Of a DNA stretch of 32,438 nt, positions 7,728 through 16,192 are shown piece after piece. The position numbers were made by a program, and so were the translations under genes. Each line of letters starts with the position of its first letter. Position 1 is the stretch's first letter. Where the stretch lies: positions 1 to 32,438 of the forward strand of contig LJNP01000013.1 of NCBI GenBank assembly GCA_001303185.1. Direction: 5' to 3'. The notes under the pieces were generated by a model. That model did not search any database and had not been told where the DNA came from. It saw only the letters and a program-made list of their open reading frames with translations. This stretch comes from Parcubacteria bacterium SG8_24 (GTDB taxonomy: Bacteria > Patescibacteriota > Patescibacteriia > SG8-24).

Positions 7728-9473
7728 TTAAGCGATTTTCGCCAGGATGGTCTCGAGTTCCGCCGCCGCCATCACCACGGCGTCGGCGGCCTTGATGAAC
7801 GCGTACTGCACCTTTTCCTCGTCGCGGTTCCTGATCATGGTGCGGAGCACGTTGCCGACCTGGTCCGGGGCCAGCCGGTCGACATCCACCTTCATCTCGC
7901 TTTCCGTCTTGCCGTACCAGGCCTCATAGATGTGCTGGATCGTGTTCTCCCGCTTCCGTGCCGCCTTGATGCATTCGTCGCAGCGCTTCGGGTCGGTCCC
8001 GAGCGTCTCGATCGCCTCCTTGATCAATTCCACCGCCTCGGACAGCTTGCCGAGCATCTCGATGATGTATTTGTCGGGCGACACCTCGAATTTCTCCATC
8101 CTGAGGACCGCCTTTTTGGATTCGTCCATGATGTCGTCGATCTTCTGGGACAGGTTTTCGATGTTGTGCCGATCGAATTTGCCGGTGATGAACGTGCTCC
8201 GGACCTTCGCGGTGATGTCGTGCCGCGCCTCGTCGGCCTCGTTTTCCGCCCGGTCGACGGCCTCCGCCGCTTCCGGGCCGGGTCTCTCGCAATAGTCTTG
8301 TGCGGTCTTCAGCCCCTCGATCACCGTCCCCGCCTGTCCCGACAGCAGGCTCATGAAATCGATCTGTTTCGGGAAGACACGCGATAAGGATATCTTTTTC
8401 CAGGCCATATGAATTACGGTTGCGCTAATAATGATTCCGATGATATGGGGCCACATTCCCCGGAAGAGGAGAAGAAAGGTGGCCGACAGGGTAGCCGAGG
8501 CCGGTATGGTGACGAGCCAGGCAAAGACCATGTCTCTCGTGATCTGCCAATGGACGCGTTTGGGATTCTCCGCCGCGCCGGTCCCCATCACGGAGGACGA
8601 GATGACCTGTGTGGTCGAAATGGGGTAACCAAAGACTGAGGAGAGGTAGATGATGGACGTTGAGGAAAATTGTGAAGTGAAGGAGTGGATCGGCTTGATG
8701 TCGTAGATTCCCCACCCCAAGGTGCGGATGATCCTCCACCCCCCGCATAGGGTCCCGACCGCGATGGCGACTGCACATGAGAGCATGACCCACAGGGGAA
8801 TGAACGCCTCTCCCCGTACCTGCGCGTGCATTCCCGCGATGGTCAGGATGAAGACGATCACGCCCATAGTCTTCTGGGCGTCATTGGTCCCGTGCGAAAG
8901 CGCCTGAGTGATGAGCGTCGCATGCTGCGCTTTCCTGAAGAAGCTGTTCGTCCTCGCCGGCAGAGCGATGACCGCGCTCACGAATATGGCAACGCGAGTC
9001 AGTACCGAGGCCACGAGGAAACCGATCAGGGGGGAAGCGATCAGGATAGCAAAGACACTGAGCACCTTCAGCCAGTTCACCGGAGCGAACCCCCAACCGA
9101 CCACGAAGGCACCGAGAAGCCCGCCGATAAGCGCGTGCGATGACGACGAGGGGGTACCCGTCCTCCAGGTCCAGAGATTCCAGAGTATCGCCCCGAGGAG
9201 GGCAGCGATGATGACCAGCGTGCTCGAGACCCCCTTGGTCATCAGGTGCGGATCCACGATGCCCTTGCCGAGCGTCTCTGCAACCTTGCTGCCGAGAAAA
9301 AATGCTCCGACGAAATCGAACGTTGCCGCGATGATCAAGGCACGCAGGGGCTTGATGGCATCGGTCTTGATCACGGTCGCGACCTGGTTGGCGGCGTCGT
9401 GAAAACCGTTCGTGAAGTCGAACGCAAGTGCCAAAGCAATGGCGATAACGACAACGACGATCTCAATACCCAT
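7728..9473 (-). CDS. PiT family inorganic phosphate transporter fused to C-terminal DUF47/PhoU-like domain
   Basis: ALAFDFTNGFHDAANQVATVIKT and ISTTQVISSSVMGTGAA are PiT motifs. The C-terminus AENEADEARHDITAKVRSTFITGKFDRHNIENLSQKIDDIMDESKKAV is DUF47-like. Confidence 0.92.
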   Translation of the reverse strand: MGIEIVVVVIAIALALAFDFTNGFHDAANQVATVIKTDAIKPLRALIIAATFDFVGAFFLGSKVAETLGKGIVDPHLMTKGVSSTLVIIAALLGAILWNLWTWRTGTPSSSSHALIGGLLGAFVVGWGFAPVNWLKVLSVFAILIASPLIGFLVASVLTRVAIFVSAVIALPARTNSFFRKAQHATLITQALSHGTNDAQKTMGVIVFILTIAGMHAQVRGEAFIPLWVMLSCAVAIAVGTLCGGWRIIRTLGWGIYDIKPIHSFTSQFSSTSIIYLSSVFGYPISTTQVISSSVMGTGAAENPKRVHWQITRDMVFAWLVTIPASATLSATFLLLFRGMWPHIIGIIISATVIHMAWKKISLSRVFPKQIDFMSLLSGQAGTVIEGLKTAQDYCERPGPEAAEAVDRAENEADEARHDITAKVRSTFITGKFDRHNIENLSQKIDDIMDESKKAVLRMEKFEVSPDKYIIEMLGKLSEAVELIKEAIETLGTDPKRCDECIKAARKRENTIQHIYEAWYGKTESEMKVDVDRLAPDQVGNVLRTMIRNRDEEKVQYAFIKAADAVVMAAAELETILAKIA

Positions 9474-9581
9474 GCGGTTACCTCAGGTTGCGTATATCTA
9501 TTCAGACTAGAAAATCAAGGACACCGTGTCAATCGTCGTACGTTTGAAGCGGTTGATACTCGCCTAAAAAGTCTCTCATTG

Positions 9582-9608
9582 AAAACCCCCGCGTCCGGAC
9601 GCGGGGGT
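9582..9608 (-). terminator. Intrinsic terminator
   Basis: 24-bp palindrome acccccgcgtccggacgcgggggt preceded by aaa. Confidence 0.8.
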
Positions 9609-9625
9609 CGTGATGAGAAAAGGTT

Positions 9626-10180
9626 TTACGTCGGCGTGACCGCCATCGCCCGTCTACGCCCGACGGCGCCGAGCACGAGGGCACATGAACAACCGACGGC
9701 GGCCGCGGCAATCGTATATGGCTCTCGTGGCCAGGCAATCGCAGCCAGAATCGTCGCAGCTGCCACCGCATTCATTCCGAGAAGCCACGCCGGCCTGATT
9801 CCGGTCTCCTTCATCGCGTACCGTGAGCACGCGGCGAAGCCGGCGGCCGCGGCTATCGCCAGGACCAAACAAAGGATGCCGCGGGTCTCGAGAGCGTCCC
9901 TGGCGCGGGCGTAAGTGCCCATGCCGGCCATTGCCGCGCTCAGCTTATAACAGAGGGCGGCGGTGAGCGCTCCGAAATTGAGACATGATGTCGCGAAGGT
10001 GGCGTAGTGGCTGAAACCGAAGGCGTGTGCGGACGCCGCCGCGAGGACGGCAAGCGTGAATCCGGTGAGGAGGAGCAGCCCCGCGAATGACATGTGGTTC
10101 GCTCCTGCGAACTTGAACAGGCCACACACCGCAATTACGGACACTTCGACGTAAAGCAACAGTTTGGTAAAGGAACTCAT
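9626..10180 (-). CDS. Hypothetical multi-TM protein
   Basis: MSSFTKLLLYVEVSVIAVCGLFKF... several hydrophobic segments; GGAG upstream of the Met at 10180. Confidence 0.6.
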   Translation of the reverse strand: MSSFTKLLLYVEVSVIAVCGLFKFAGANHMSFAGLLLLTGFTLAVLAAASAHAFGFSHYATFATSCLNFGALTAALCYKLSAAMAGMGTYARARDALETRGILCLVLAIAAAAGFAACSRYAMKETGIRPAWLLGMNAVAAATILAAIAWPREPYTIAAAAVGCSCALVLGAVGRRRAMAVTPT

Positions 10181-10274
10181 TTCTGTCTCCAGCGGATACT
10201 TGATCATCAACGGCTTATTGATGACGCCGCACCTTAGCAGATAATAGCGCCTGCGTCAACCGACGCTCCTCGAT

Positions 10275-10303
10275 CAAAAAACAGCCCCCGCAGGGGCTGT
10301 TTC
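10275..10303 (-). terminator. Intrinsic terminator
   Basis: aaaaaacagccccc-gca-ggggctgttt. Confidence 0.8.
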
Positions 10304-10350
10304 GAATATCGCTCAGGACGGGGGTGTATCACTGCGGTATAAGCCGTCGG

Positions 10351-11472
10351 CTAATCATTCCCCGCTCCCCAGCTGATGTAGGCGTCGTAGACCTCGCCCT
10401 GGGTGGCCCAGGTGAACAGGCCTTCTTGGGACATCTCCTGCATCCGGCCGAAGAAGAGTTCCAGGCCGCTCTCATACTCCTCCGCGAACAGACTGACCGG
10501 CAGATAGACAGTCAGCTTGCCCACCCGGCTGTCGTCATGCTGGGCGATGGCCTCCCGGATCGCCGCCTCGATGGCGTCGACATCCTCCTCGGTTATGGGG
10601 CAGGTGTGGCCGCCGTAGGCGCAGGCCTTGAGGTCGCCACCCTCGGCGTAGGTGTCCACGCGACCGAATTCGCCGGAAGAGACCAGGATAGTGCCGTCGG
10701 GGTCGGCCACGAAGTCCTGGGCGTCCTTGACCATGAAGGGATGGAGGCGGTCGACCAGGTCCACCGGGGCGTTGTCGTGATAATAGTGGTCCCGGATGTT
10801 CTCATCGGTCCAGTCGGAGTCGGGGCGGGCGGACAGAGGCATGGAGAGGTAATGCAGGCCCACGATGCCGTCCAGATACTTGAATCCGGCCAGGGTGGCC
10901 CCGATGGCCCAGTCGCTGGCACCACCACCGCCGCTGCAGCCGCGGTTGTTCTCGGCCCCGACCAGGGCGTCCACCAGATCCTTGTTCTCCTTGAAGAACT
11001 CGGAGTATCGTAGCGGCGGGACCGCGGCGTCACGGGCGCCGAAATCACAGTGCGTCCCCACGCCGTGACCGCTGTCGAGCACCTCCTTCATCATGTTCAC
11101 GTCCCACCTGTCGCAGCCCCGGGCAAAGGGCTTTTCGCTCTCAATGGTCAGCTTAGCGCCGTAGCTGTCGGCCACTCCGATGCCGAAGCGGAGCTGTTCC
11201 ACGTGTCGCAGGAACAGGGCCTGGTCGACGTCGTCCTTCCAGGGGCCTTCCATGTGGGTCATGGTGGTCATGAAGAAGGGGGCGCCGGTGCGGCTGTCGG
11301 CAGCGGTAGGCCGGTCCGGTTGGCCGGGCGGCGTCATGGTCGGACGCGTCGGCGCCGGACGACCCGTGAAATCGGGGGTCTGGCGGCCAGATTCATCGGC
11401 GCCGATACACCCGAAACCTAAGGCGATCAGGGCACACAGGGCGATAGGAATGGTCAGGCGAGGGGTCGGCAT
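10351..11472 (-). CDS. Secreted/lipoprotein-like polysaccharide-deacetylase-like protein
   Basis: N-terminal hydrophobic segment ending in Cys (ALGFGCIGADE); PFFMTTMTHMEG and MMKEVLDSGHGVGTHCDFGAR resemble NodB-fold esterase motifs. Confidence 0.5.
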   Translation of the reverse strand: MPTPRLTIPIALCALIALGFGCIGADESGRQTPDFTGRPAPTRPTMTPPGQPDRPTAADSRTGAPFFMTTMTHMEGPWKDDVDQALFLRHVEQLRFGIGVADSYGAKLTIESEKPFARGCDRWDVNMMKEVLDSGHGVGTHCDFGARDAAVPPLRYSEFFKENKDLVDALVGAENNRGCSGGGGASDWAIGATLAGFKYLDGIVGLHYLSMPLSARPDSDWTDENIRDHYYHDNAPVDLVDRLHPFMVKDAQDFVADPDGTILVSSGEFGRVDTYAEGGDLKACAYGGHTCPITEEDVDAIEAAIREAIAQHDDSRVGKLTVYLPVSLFAEEYESGLELFFGRMQEMSQEGLFTWATQGEVYDAYISWGAGND

Positions 11473-11557
11473 AAGAGTGGGACCAAGGGATACGGGAGAA
11501 GTATAGCATCATTTGATTCAACGCGAGTTTCGGGCCTGTTCCACCGGCACTTTGATT

Positions 11558-11582
11558 GAAAAACCCATCCGTTCGGATGGGT
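11558..11582 (-). terminator. Intrinsic terminator
   Basis: aaaaacccatcc-gtt-cggatgggt. Confidence 0.8.
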
Positions 11583-11613
11583 AGAGAGTCGCGCCGGAGA
11601 GCCGGCGGCAACT

Positions 11614-12108
11614 TTAGGGGCACTCGCCCAGGCGGTCGTCCGGGTGTTGTGTCAGATGCGCTTTGGCCGCCTTGTAGCCGACGCACTTGGTCTCCGCCTC
11701 GGGCGGGTTGCCGGGCGGGACGTGGCAGATGAATACCTCTCCGGGGGCGCAGTGGTCATCATCGCCGTCGTCCGGGTCGGTGAGGCATTCGCCTTGCCAG
11801 CAGACCAGGTCGCCCGCACAGTCCTCGTCTGAGACGCAGGAGGTCGATGGAGGATGGCTGCAGGTGCCGTCCGTGCAGATGAGGCCGGCCTGACAGTCGT
11901 TGTCCTCGACGCAGGCGTCGCCCTCTTCGGCCAGGGCGATGCACTCCCCCGCTTCGCAGACGGAACCCGCCGCGCAATCGTTCGTGTCCAGGCATTCGCC
12001 GTCTTCGGGCGGCCCTCCGGGGAGCGGCGAGTCGCCGCAGCCGACAGGAAGCGCCAGGGCGCCGAGCGCGAGGACACACCAGAATAAGGAGGCATACCTT
12101 AATCTCAC
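11614..12108 (-). CDS. Cys-rich lipoprotein (Dickkopf-like repeats plus CHVPPGNP C-terminal module)
   Basis: Repeated CxxxxDCaaGxvCxxGxC units; C-terminus ICHVPPGNPPEAETKCVGYKAAKAHLTQHPDDRLGEC; N-terminal ALALPVGCGD lipobox-like. Confidence 0.75.
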   Translation of the reverse strand: MRLRYASLFWCVLALGALALPVGCGDSPLPGGPPEDGECLDTNDCAAGSVCEAGECIALAEEGDACVEDNDCQAGLICTDGTCSHPPSTSCVSDEDCAGDLVCWQGECLTDPDDGDDDHCAPGEVFICHVPPGNPPEAETKCVGYKAAKAHLTQHPDDRLGECP

Positions 12109-12186
12109 TTCACTCTCCTTTTCGTCGCCTATCCTATGAAAGGACGTTGGGGCAGCTTACCACCCCGCATCCCTTGATATCAATAG

Positions 12187-12222
12187 ATAAAAAACAGGCG
12201 CATCCGAGGGCTCTCGGCCGCC
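12187..12222 (-). terminator. Intrinsic terminator
   Basis: aaaaaacaggcg...(ccgag ggct ctcgg)...cgcctgt. Confidence 0.7.
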
Positions 12223-12236
12223 TGTCCGGAGACCGT

Positions 12237-12635
12237 CTACCTGTTCAGGTAGGTGATCGTCAGCTGCAATCCGGTAGCGAACGCCACCCAAAGCAGATAA
12301 GGGATATTGACCAGGGCGACCCATCGGAGGTGCGGCCAGACGACAATCATCGCCCAGATCAGGGTGCCCAGCACCAGCAGGATATTCAGGGACGCCAGCC
12401 AGTTGTTCTTCAGGCCGAACTGGAGGGGGGTAAAGGCCAGGTTGAAGATGGCGTTCAGGATGAAGGGCAGAGCCACCGTCCAGGAAAGCTCTTTGGCGAC
12501 CGCTTTGTAAAGCACCGTCCCGAAGGAGACGACGATTATCGCGTAGAGGGCCGTCCAGACGGGTCCGAAAAGCCAGGCCGGGGGTGCCCAGGCGGGCTTG
12601 GTGAGTTGAGCGTACCAGGTCGTCATTTCGGGCAT
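12237..12635 (-). CDS. TspO/MBR family protein
   Basis: LTKPAWAPPAWLFGPVWTALYAIIVVSFGTVLYK...NAIFNLAFTPLQFGL..PYLLWVAFATGLQLTITYLN. Confidence 0.92.
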   Translation of the reverse strand: MPEMTTWYAQLTKPAWAPPAWLFGPVWTALYAIIVVSFGTVLYKAVAKELSWTVALPFILNAIFNLAFTPLQFGLKNNWLASLNILLVLGTLIWAMIVVWPHLRWVALVNIPYLLWVAFATGLQLTITYLNR

Positions 12636-12742
12636 AGGTCGGGTGATTGGTGAATAAGTCCAGCGGCGGTCTTTGGTGCAGCATACCGAAATCCGGACGT
12701 CTCGGCTCGGGGGGTTGGTGGCTGCGCAGAAAACGGACCGCC

Positions 12743-13159
12743 TCAGACCCAATTCAGGGACTTGAGGACGGCGGTGGTCAGGGCACTGGTGGCGCCGCAG
12801 ACGAAAACCCCCCAGGCAATATCGACTAGAGTCAGGGTGACAGACCAGTCTTTCACCAAGGCGTGGTTCGTCAGGTCGTAGACGCCGTAAGCGACGAGCC
12901 CGAGCGCTCCGCCGAAAAGCAGGGCTTTGAGCCAGCTGCCTTCGGCTTGGGGCAGGACGAGGAACAGGACCCCGAAAGAGAGCAGGAGGTACACGAGAAA
13001 TACGCTGCCCCAGACGGGAGCGAACGACCCGTCACTGATCCGGGCGAACGACCTCATCCGGTTCAGATAGAAACCCTTGGAGATGACTCCGAGCCAGATT
13101 CCGTCGAGCAGGAGGAAAATCGGCAGGATGACGGCGAATTGACGGAGGAAGTTGATCAT
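12743..13159 (-). CDS. DUF2177 family membrane protein (second copy)
   Basis: MINFLRQFAVILPIFLLLDGIWLGVISKGFYLNRM...GLVAYGVYDLTNHALVKDWSVTLTLVDIAWGVF parallels the 2111-2524 product. Confidence 0.85.
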   Translation of the reverse strand: MINFLRQFAVILPIFLLLDGIWLGVISKGFYLNRMRSFARISDGSFAPVWGSVFLVYLLLSFGVLFLVLPQAEGSWLKALLFGGALGLVAYGVYDLTNHALVKDWSVTLTLVDIAWGVFVCGATSALTTAVLKSLNWV

Positions 13160-13172
13160 AGCGTATGCATCA

Positions 13173-13691
13173 TCACATGAATCTAGAATCGTAGGCCCAG
13201 TGCAGGAGGGCCTGGCGCTGGCGGGCCCGGCACGAAAGGTCGTTCGGTATACAGCCTTTCTTGATCTGGGCCGCGTGTCGCCGCATGGCTTTCCAGCGCC
13301 TGATCTGCCGACCATCCTCTTCCGGCAGCCTTCGTCCCAGGTAGTACCGGCAGTACCACTGGAACCAGCCGCGGGGATCGTCCTTGTGGATCCATCCCTT
13401 CCTTCTCCATTCCGAAAGGGACTGTGACGCGTCCACCCCGAAGAAATTCAGCGAGACGTCCTTCCTGTCCGGTGACAGCTTCGCCCGCTCGAACCAGGAT
13501 TTCGGGAACTCCCTCCGGCAATCCGTCATGTACTTCCCTCCGAACACGCCAAGCCGCAGCATCTGTTTAGGTGTCAGCTCGGGCCGGAAATCGGGATGGA
13601 AATTCCGGCCGACTGGTTCGGTCAGGACATACCGGTACCCTTGCTGCATCCGGTCGTTTACGATGACCGTCTTTTTTCGTTTTCTTGGCAT
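13173..13691 (-). CDS. Conserved hypothetical basic cytoplasmic protein
   Basis: MPRKRKKTVIVNDRMQQGYRYVLTEPVGRNFHPDFRPELTPKQMLRLGVFGGKYMTDC... aromatic- and Arg-rich; looks like a conserved uncharacterised family. Confidence 0.6.
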   Translation of the reverse strand: MPRKRKKTVIVNDRMQQGYRYVLTEPVGRNFHPDFRPELTPKQMLRLGVFGGKYMTDCRREFPKSWFERAKLSPDRKDVSLNFFGVDASQSLSEWRRKGWIHKDDPRGWFQWYCRYYLGRRLPEEDGRQIRRWKAMRRHAAQIKKGCIPNDLSCRARQRQALLHWAYDSRFM

Positions 13692-13767
13692 AAGGAAGCG
13701 ATGCATTCACCTTGCAGTATACCACCCCGCCGCATGAATCAGGAACGATATGTTAATATGTCGGCAT

Positions 13768-14205
13768 ATGGCCACATCTGATTCTGGACACAAGGGAATC
13801 CTCTTCGTCTGCCGCGGCAACTCGGTCCGGAGCCAGATGGCTGAAGGTCTGGCCCGGGCTGCGGCTCCCGAGGGAATCGAGGTCTGGAGTGCCGGAACGC
13901 ATCCGATCGGCCTGGACGACCGGGCCGTCGCCGTGATGAAGGAGGTCGGTATCGATATTTCCGGTCAGACCTCGAAAAGCGTCGGGGACGTGCCGCTCGG
14001 CCGCGTCGACCTGGTCGTCGTCCTCTGTGGCGGCGCTGATGACCCCTGTCCGCAGGTATCGGCTGGCGTCGACCGGCTCCACTGGCCCTTGCCGGATCCG
14101 TATCTGACCGTACCGGCCGGGCCGGACGGCCTGGATACCTTTCGGCGGGTCAGGAACGAGCTCAAGGACAAGATCACAGGACTGTTCCGTCAGGCCGCCC
14201 CTTAG
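13768..14205 (+). CDS. Low-molecular-weight protein tyrosine phosphatase / arsenate-reductase-like protein
   Basis: ILFVCRGNSVRSQMAEGLAR (CX5R P-loop); DLVVVLCGGADDPCP; HWPLPDP. Confidence 0.9.
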   Translation: MATSDSGHKGILFVCRGNSVRSQMAEGLARAAAPEGIEVWSAGTHPIGLDDRAVAVMKEVGIDISGQTSKSVGDVPLGRVDLVVVLCGGADDPCPQVSAGVDRLHWPLPDPYLTVPAGPDGLDTFRRVRNELKDKITGLFRQAAP

Positions 14206-14217
14206 ACGGGCGGCGTT
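14194..14217 (+). terminator. Terminator-like hairpin overlapping the phosphatase stop codon
   Basis: gccgccc-cttaga-cgggcggcgttt. Confidence 0.5.
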
Positions 14218-14278
14218 TGACACCCCGATGCCGGCGTCGCACACTGTCGTTGAGCCCTTTCACTCGCGGAGGTAAGAC

Positions 14279-14506
14279 ATGAAGGCGAAGCCGGTTCTGG
14301 AGGACCATTACGGTCAGGAAGTGTGGGTGAACAAGACGACCGAGGCGCTGCGCCGGGACGAATGCCTCTGTCTCAACTGCGGCAACCTTCGGCCTAACCA
14401 GCCTGACAACTGCCCGGTCGCCCAGGCGTTCTTCAAGCTCTGCGTCGGCGAGAACGTCGCACTCGCGGTGACCCGCTGTCCGATCTGGACACCAAAAGAG
14501 GGGTGA
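14279..14506 (+). CDS. Small Cys-rich (putative metal-binding) protein
   Basis: GGAGG Shine-Dalgarno upstream; CLCLNCGNLRPNQPDNCPVAQAFFKLCVGENVALAVTRCPIW. Confidence 0.75.
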   Translation: MKAKPVLEDHYGQEVWVNKTTEALRRDECLCLNCGNLRPNQPDNCPVAQAFFKLCVGENVALAVTRCPIWTPKEG

Positions 14507-14518
14507 TTTCACCCCCGA

Positions 14519-14543
14519 TAAGGCCTTTCACGAGGCCTTTTTA
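14519..14543 (+). terminator. Intrinsic terminator
   Basis: aaggcct-ttcacg-aggccttttta. Confidence 0.8.
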
Positions 14544-14557
14544 TGTTGGCCGTGATT

Positions 14558-14638
14558 CTATCTCTCCTCTCTCAGCGCCAGGCCGATGACGACGGCGACG
14601 ATGATCAGGGCGATGACGATGATGGCAGCGGCCAGCAT
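14558..14638 (-). CDS. Candidate 26-aa single-TM microprotein
   Basis: MLAAAIIVIALIIVAVVIGLALREER, 9 nt downstream of the ABC permease stop, same strand. Below the ORF-track cutoff. Confidence 0.4.
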   Translation of the reverse strand: MLAAAIIVIALIIVAVVIGLALREER

Positions 14639-14647
14639 ATCACCAGC

Positions 14648-15394
14648 CTATATCTCGACCCGCTCGAACAGGACCGTGCCGAGCAGGAGGAAGGCGGCGG
14701 CGACCACCGACAGGATTACCAGATCCACCCCCAGGCCGAAGTGGCTGGAACCCACCAGGGCGCCCCTCAGGGCGTCAACGCCGTAGGAGAACGGGTCGAC
14801 CCGGGCCGCGGTGAGGATCGCCGGAGGCAGGCCATCGAGCGGGAACAGCGCGCCGGAGAGGAAGAAGAGCGGCATCACCAGGAAATTCATGATGAGCGGG
14901 AAGGCGTGCATGTCCGACATTCGGGAGGCGATGGACATGCCGAGCGCCGTGAACAGCAGGGCCGTGAGGAACATGAAGACGAGCGCCACCGGAAGCATCA
15001 GCCAGCGCTCCGGCCGGAAGCCGACCACCAGCGTCAGCAGGAAGACGACCGCTCCCTGTCCGGTCGCCACCGTGGCGCCGCCGAGCGTCTTGCCTAGCAT
15101 GATCGTCATGCGCGGCACCGGGGCGGCCAGCGTCTCCTTGAGGAAGCCGAACTGCCGGTCCCAGATCAGCTCGATCCCGGAGAAGACGGCCGTGAACAGC
15201 ACCGACATGGCGATGATGCCCGGGGCCAGGAACTGGATATAGTCCCCTCCCCCGGCCCGCTCGTAGATCGGGCCGAAGCCGAAACCGAGGGCCAACAGGA
15301 AGAGCATCGGTTGGCCGAGCGAACCGATGATCCGGGGCTTGGACCTCCAATACCTCTTCAGCTGCCTCAGCCACATGACGTAGACCACGGACAT
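14648..15394 (-). CDS. ABC-2 type transporter permease (DrrB-like)
   Basis: Six-TM protein; ELIWDRQFGFLKETLAAPVPRMTIMLGKTLGGATVATGQG and NFLVMPLFFLSGALFPLDGLP. Confidence 0.93.
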   Translation of the reverse strand: MSVVYVMWLRQLKRYWRSKPRIIGSLGQPMLFLLALGFGFGPIYERAGGGDYIQFLAPGIIAMSVLFTAVFSGIELIWDRQFGFLKETLAAPVPRMTIMLGKTLGGATVATGQGAVVFLLTLVVGFRPERWLMLPVALVFMFLTALLFTALGMSIASRMSDMHAFPLIMNFLVMPLFFLSGALFPLDGLPPAILTAARVDPFSYGVDALRGALVGSSHFGLGVDLVILSVVAAAFLLLGTVLFERVEI

Positions 15395-15396
15395 AT

Positions 15397-16185
15397 TCAG
15401 CGCATCCGCCGGGACCTGACGCGGGCCCGGAAGTTATCGGCGTCGTTCCATGCCTCATCGCGCAGACGCTTGCCGGTGAGTGCCAGGAAGGCCTCCTCGA
15501 GGGAACCGGTGCCGGTCGAATCGATGAGTTCCCGGACCGTGCCCTGCGCGACGATCTTCCCGTCATCGATGACAGCGACCCGGTCAGCCACCTTTTCCGC
15601 CTCCTCCATGTGGTGCGTGGTCAGGAAGACAGTCACGCCCTCCTGTTCGTTCAGCTCGCGGACATGCTGCCAGATGAGGTTCCTGGTCTGCGGGTCGAGA
15701 CCGAGGGTCGGTTCGTCCAGGAAGAGGATCTTGGGATGGTGCAGGAGCCCCCGGGCTATCTCGAGCCGGCGCTTCATCCCCCCGGAGTACCGCTTCACCA
15801 GATCGTCCTTCCGTTCCCAGAGCCGCATCATCCCGAGCAGGGACCTGATTCGTTCGCGGCGTATCCGGCGGGGGACACGGTAAAGGGCCCCGTGGAACTC
15901 CATGTTCTCGCCGGCCGTCAGCTCCTCGTCGAGGCTCGGGTCCTGGAAGACGATACCGAACGACCGACGCACCTCGTCCCGGTCGCGGACCGGATCGCTG
16001 CCGTTGAGCCGGATATTGCCGGACGTCGGTCGCAGCAGGGTGGTGAGCATCTTGATGGTCGTGGTCTTGCCGGCGCCGTTCGGACCGAGGAAGGCGAAGA
16101 TCTCCCCTTCGGCGACGCTGAAGGAGATGTCGTCCACGGCGGTGAATTCGCCGTATCGTTTGGTCAGTCCTTTTACTTCGATCAT
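15397..16185 (-). CDS. ABC transporter ATP-binding protein (DrrA-like)
   Basis: Walker A GPNGAGKTTTIKML, signature YSGGMKRRLEIARGL, Walker B ILFLDEPTLGLD. Confidence 0.96.
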   Translation of the reverse strand: MIEVKGLTKRYGEFTAVDDISFSVAEGEIFAFLGPNGAGKTTTIKMLTTLLRPTSGNIRLNGSDPVRDRDEVRRSFGIVFQDPSLDEELTAGENMEFHGALYRVPRRIRRERIRSLLGMMRLWERKDDLVKRYSGGMKRRLEIARGLLHHPKILFLDEPTLGLDPQTRNLIWQHVRELNEQEGVTVFLTTHHMEEAEKVADRVAVIDDGKIVAQGTVRELIDSTGTGSLEEAFLALTGKRLRDEAWNDADNFRARVRSRRMR

Positions 16186-16192
16186 GTCCGTT

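Noticed and set aside
14500-14515. ggggtga-tt-tcacccc hairpin at the end of the Cys-rich gene as a separate regulatory element
   Set aside because: Directly precedes the stronger T-run terminator at 14519-14543; likely part of ordinary 3'-end structure.
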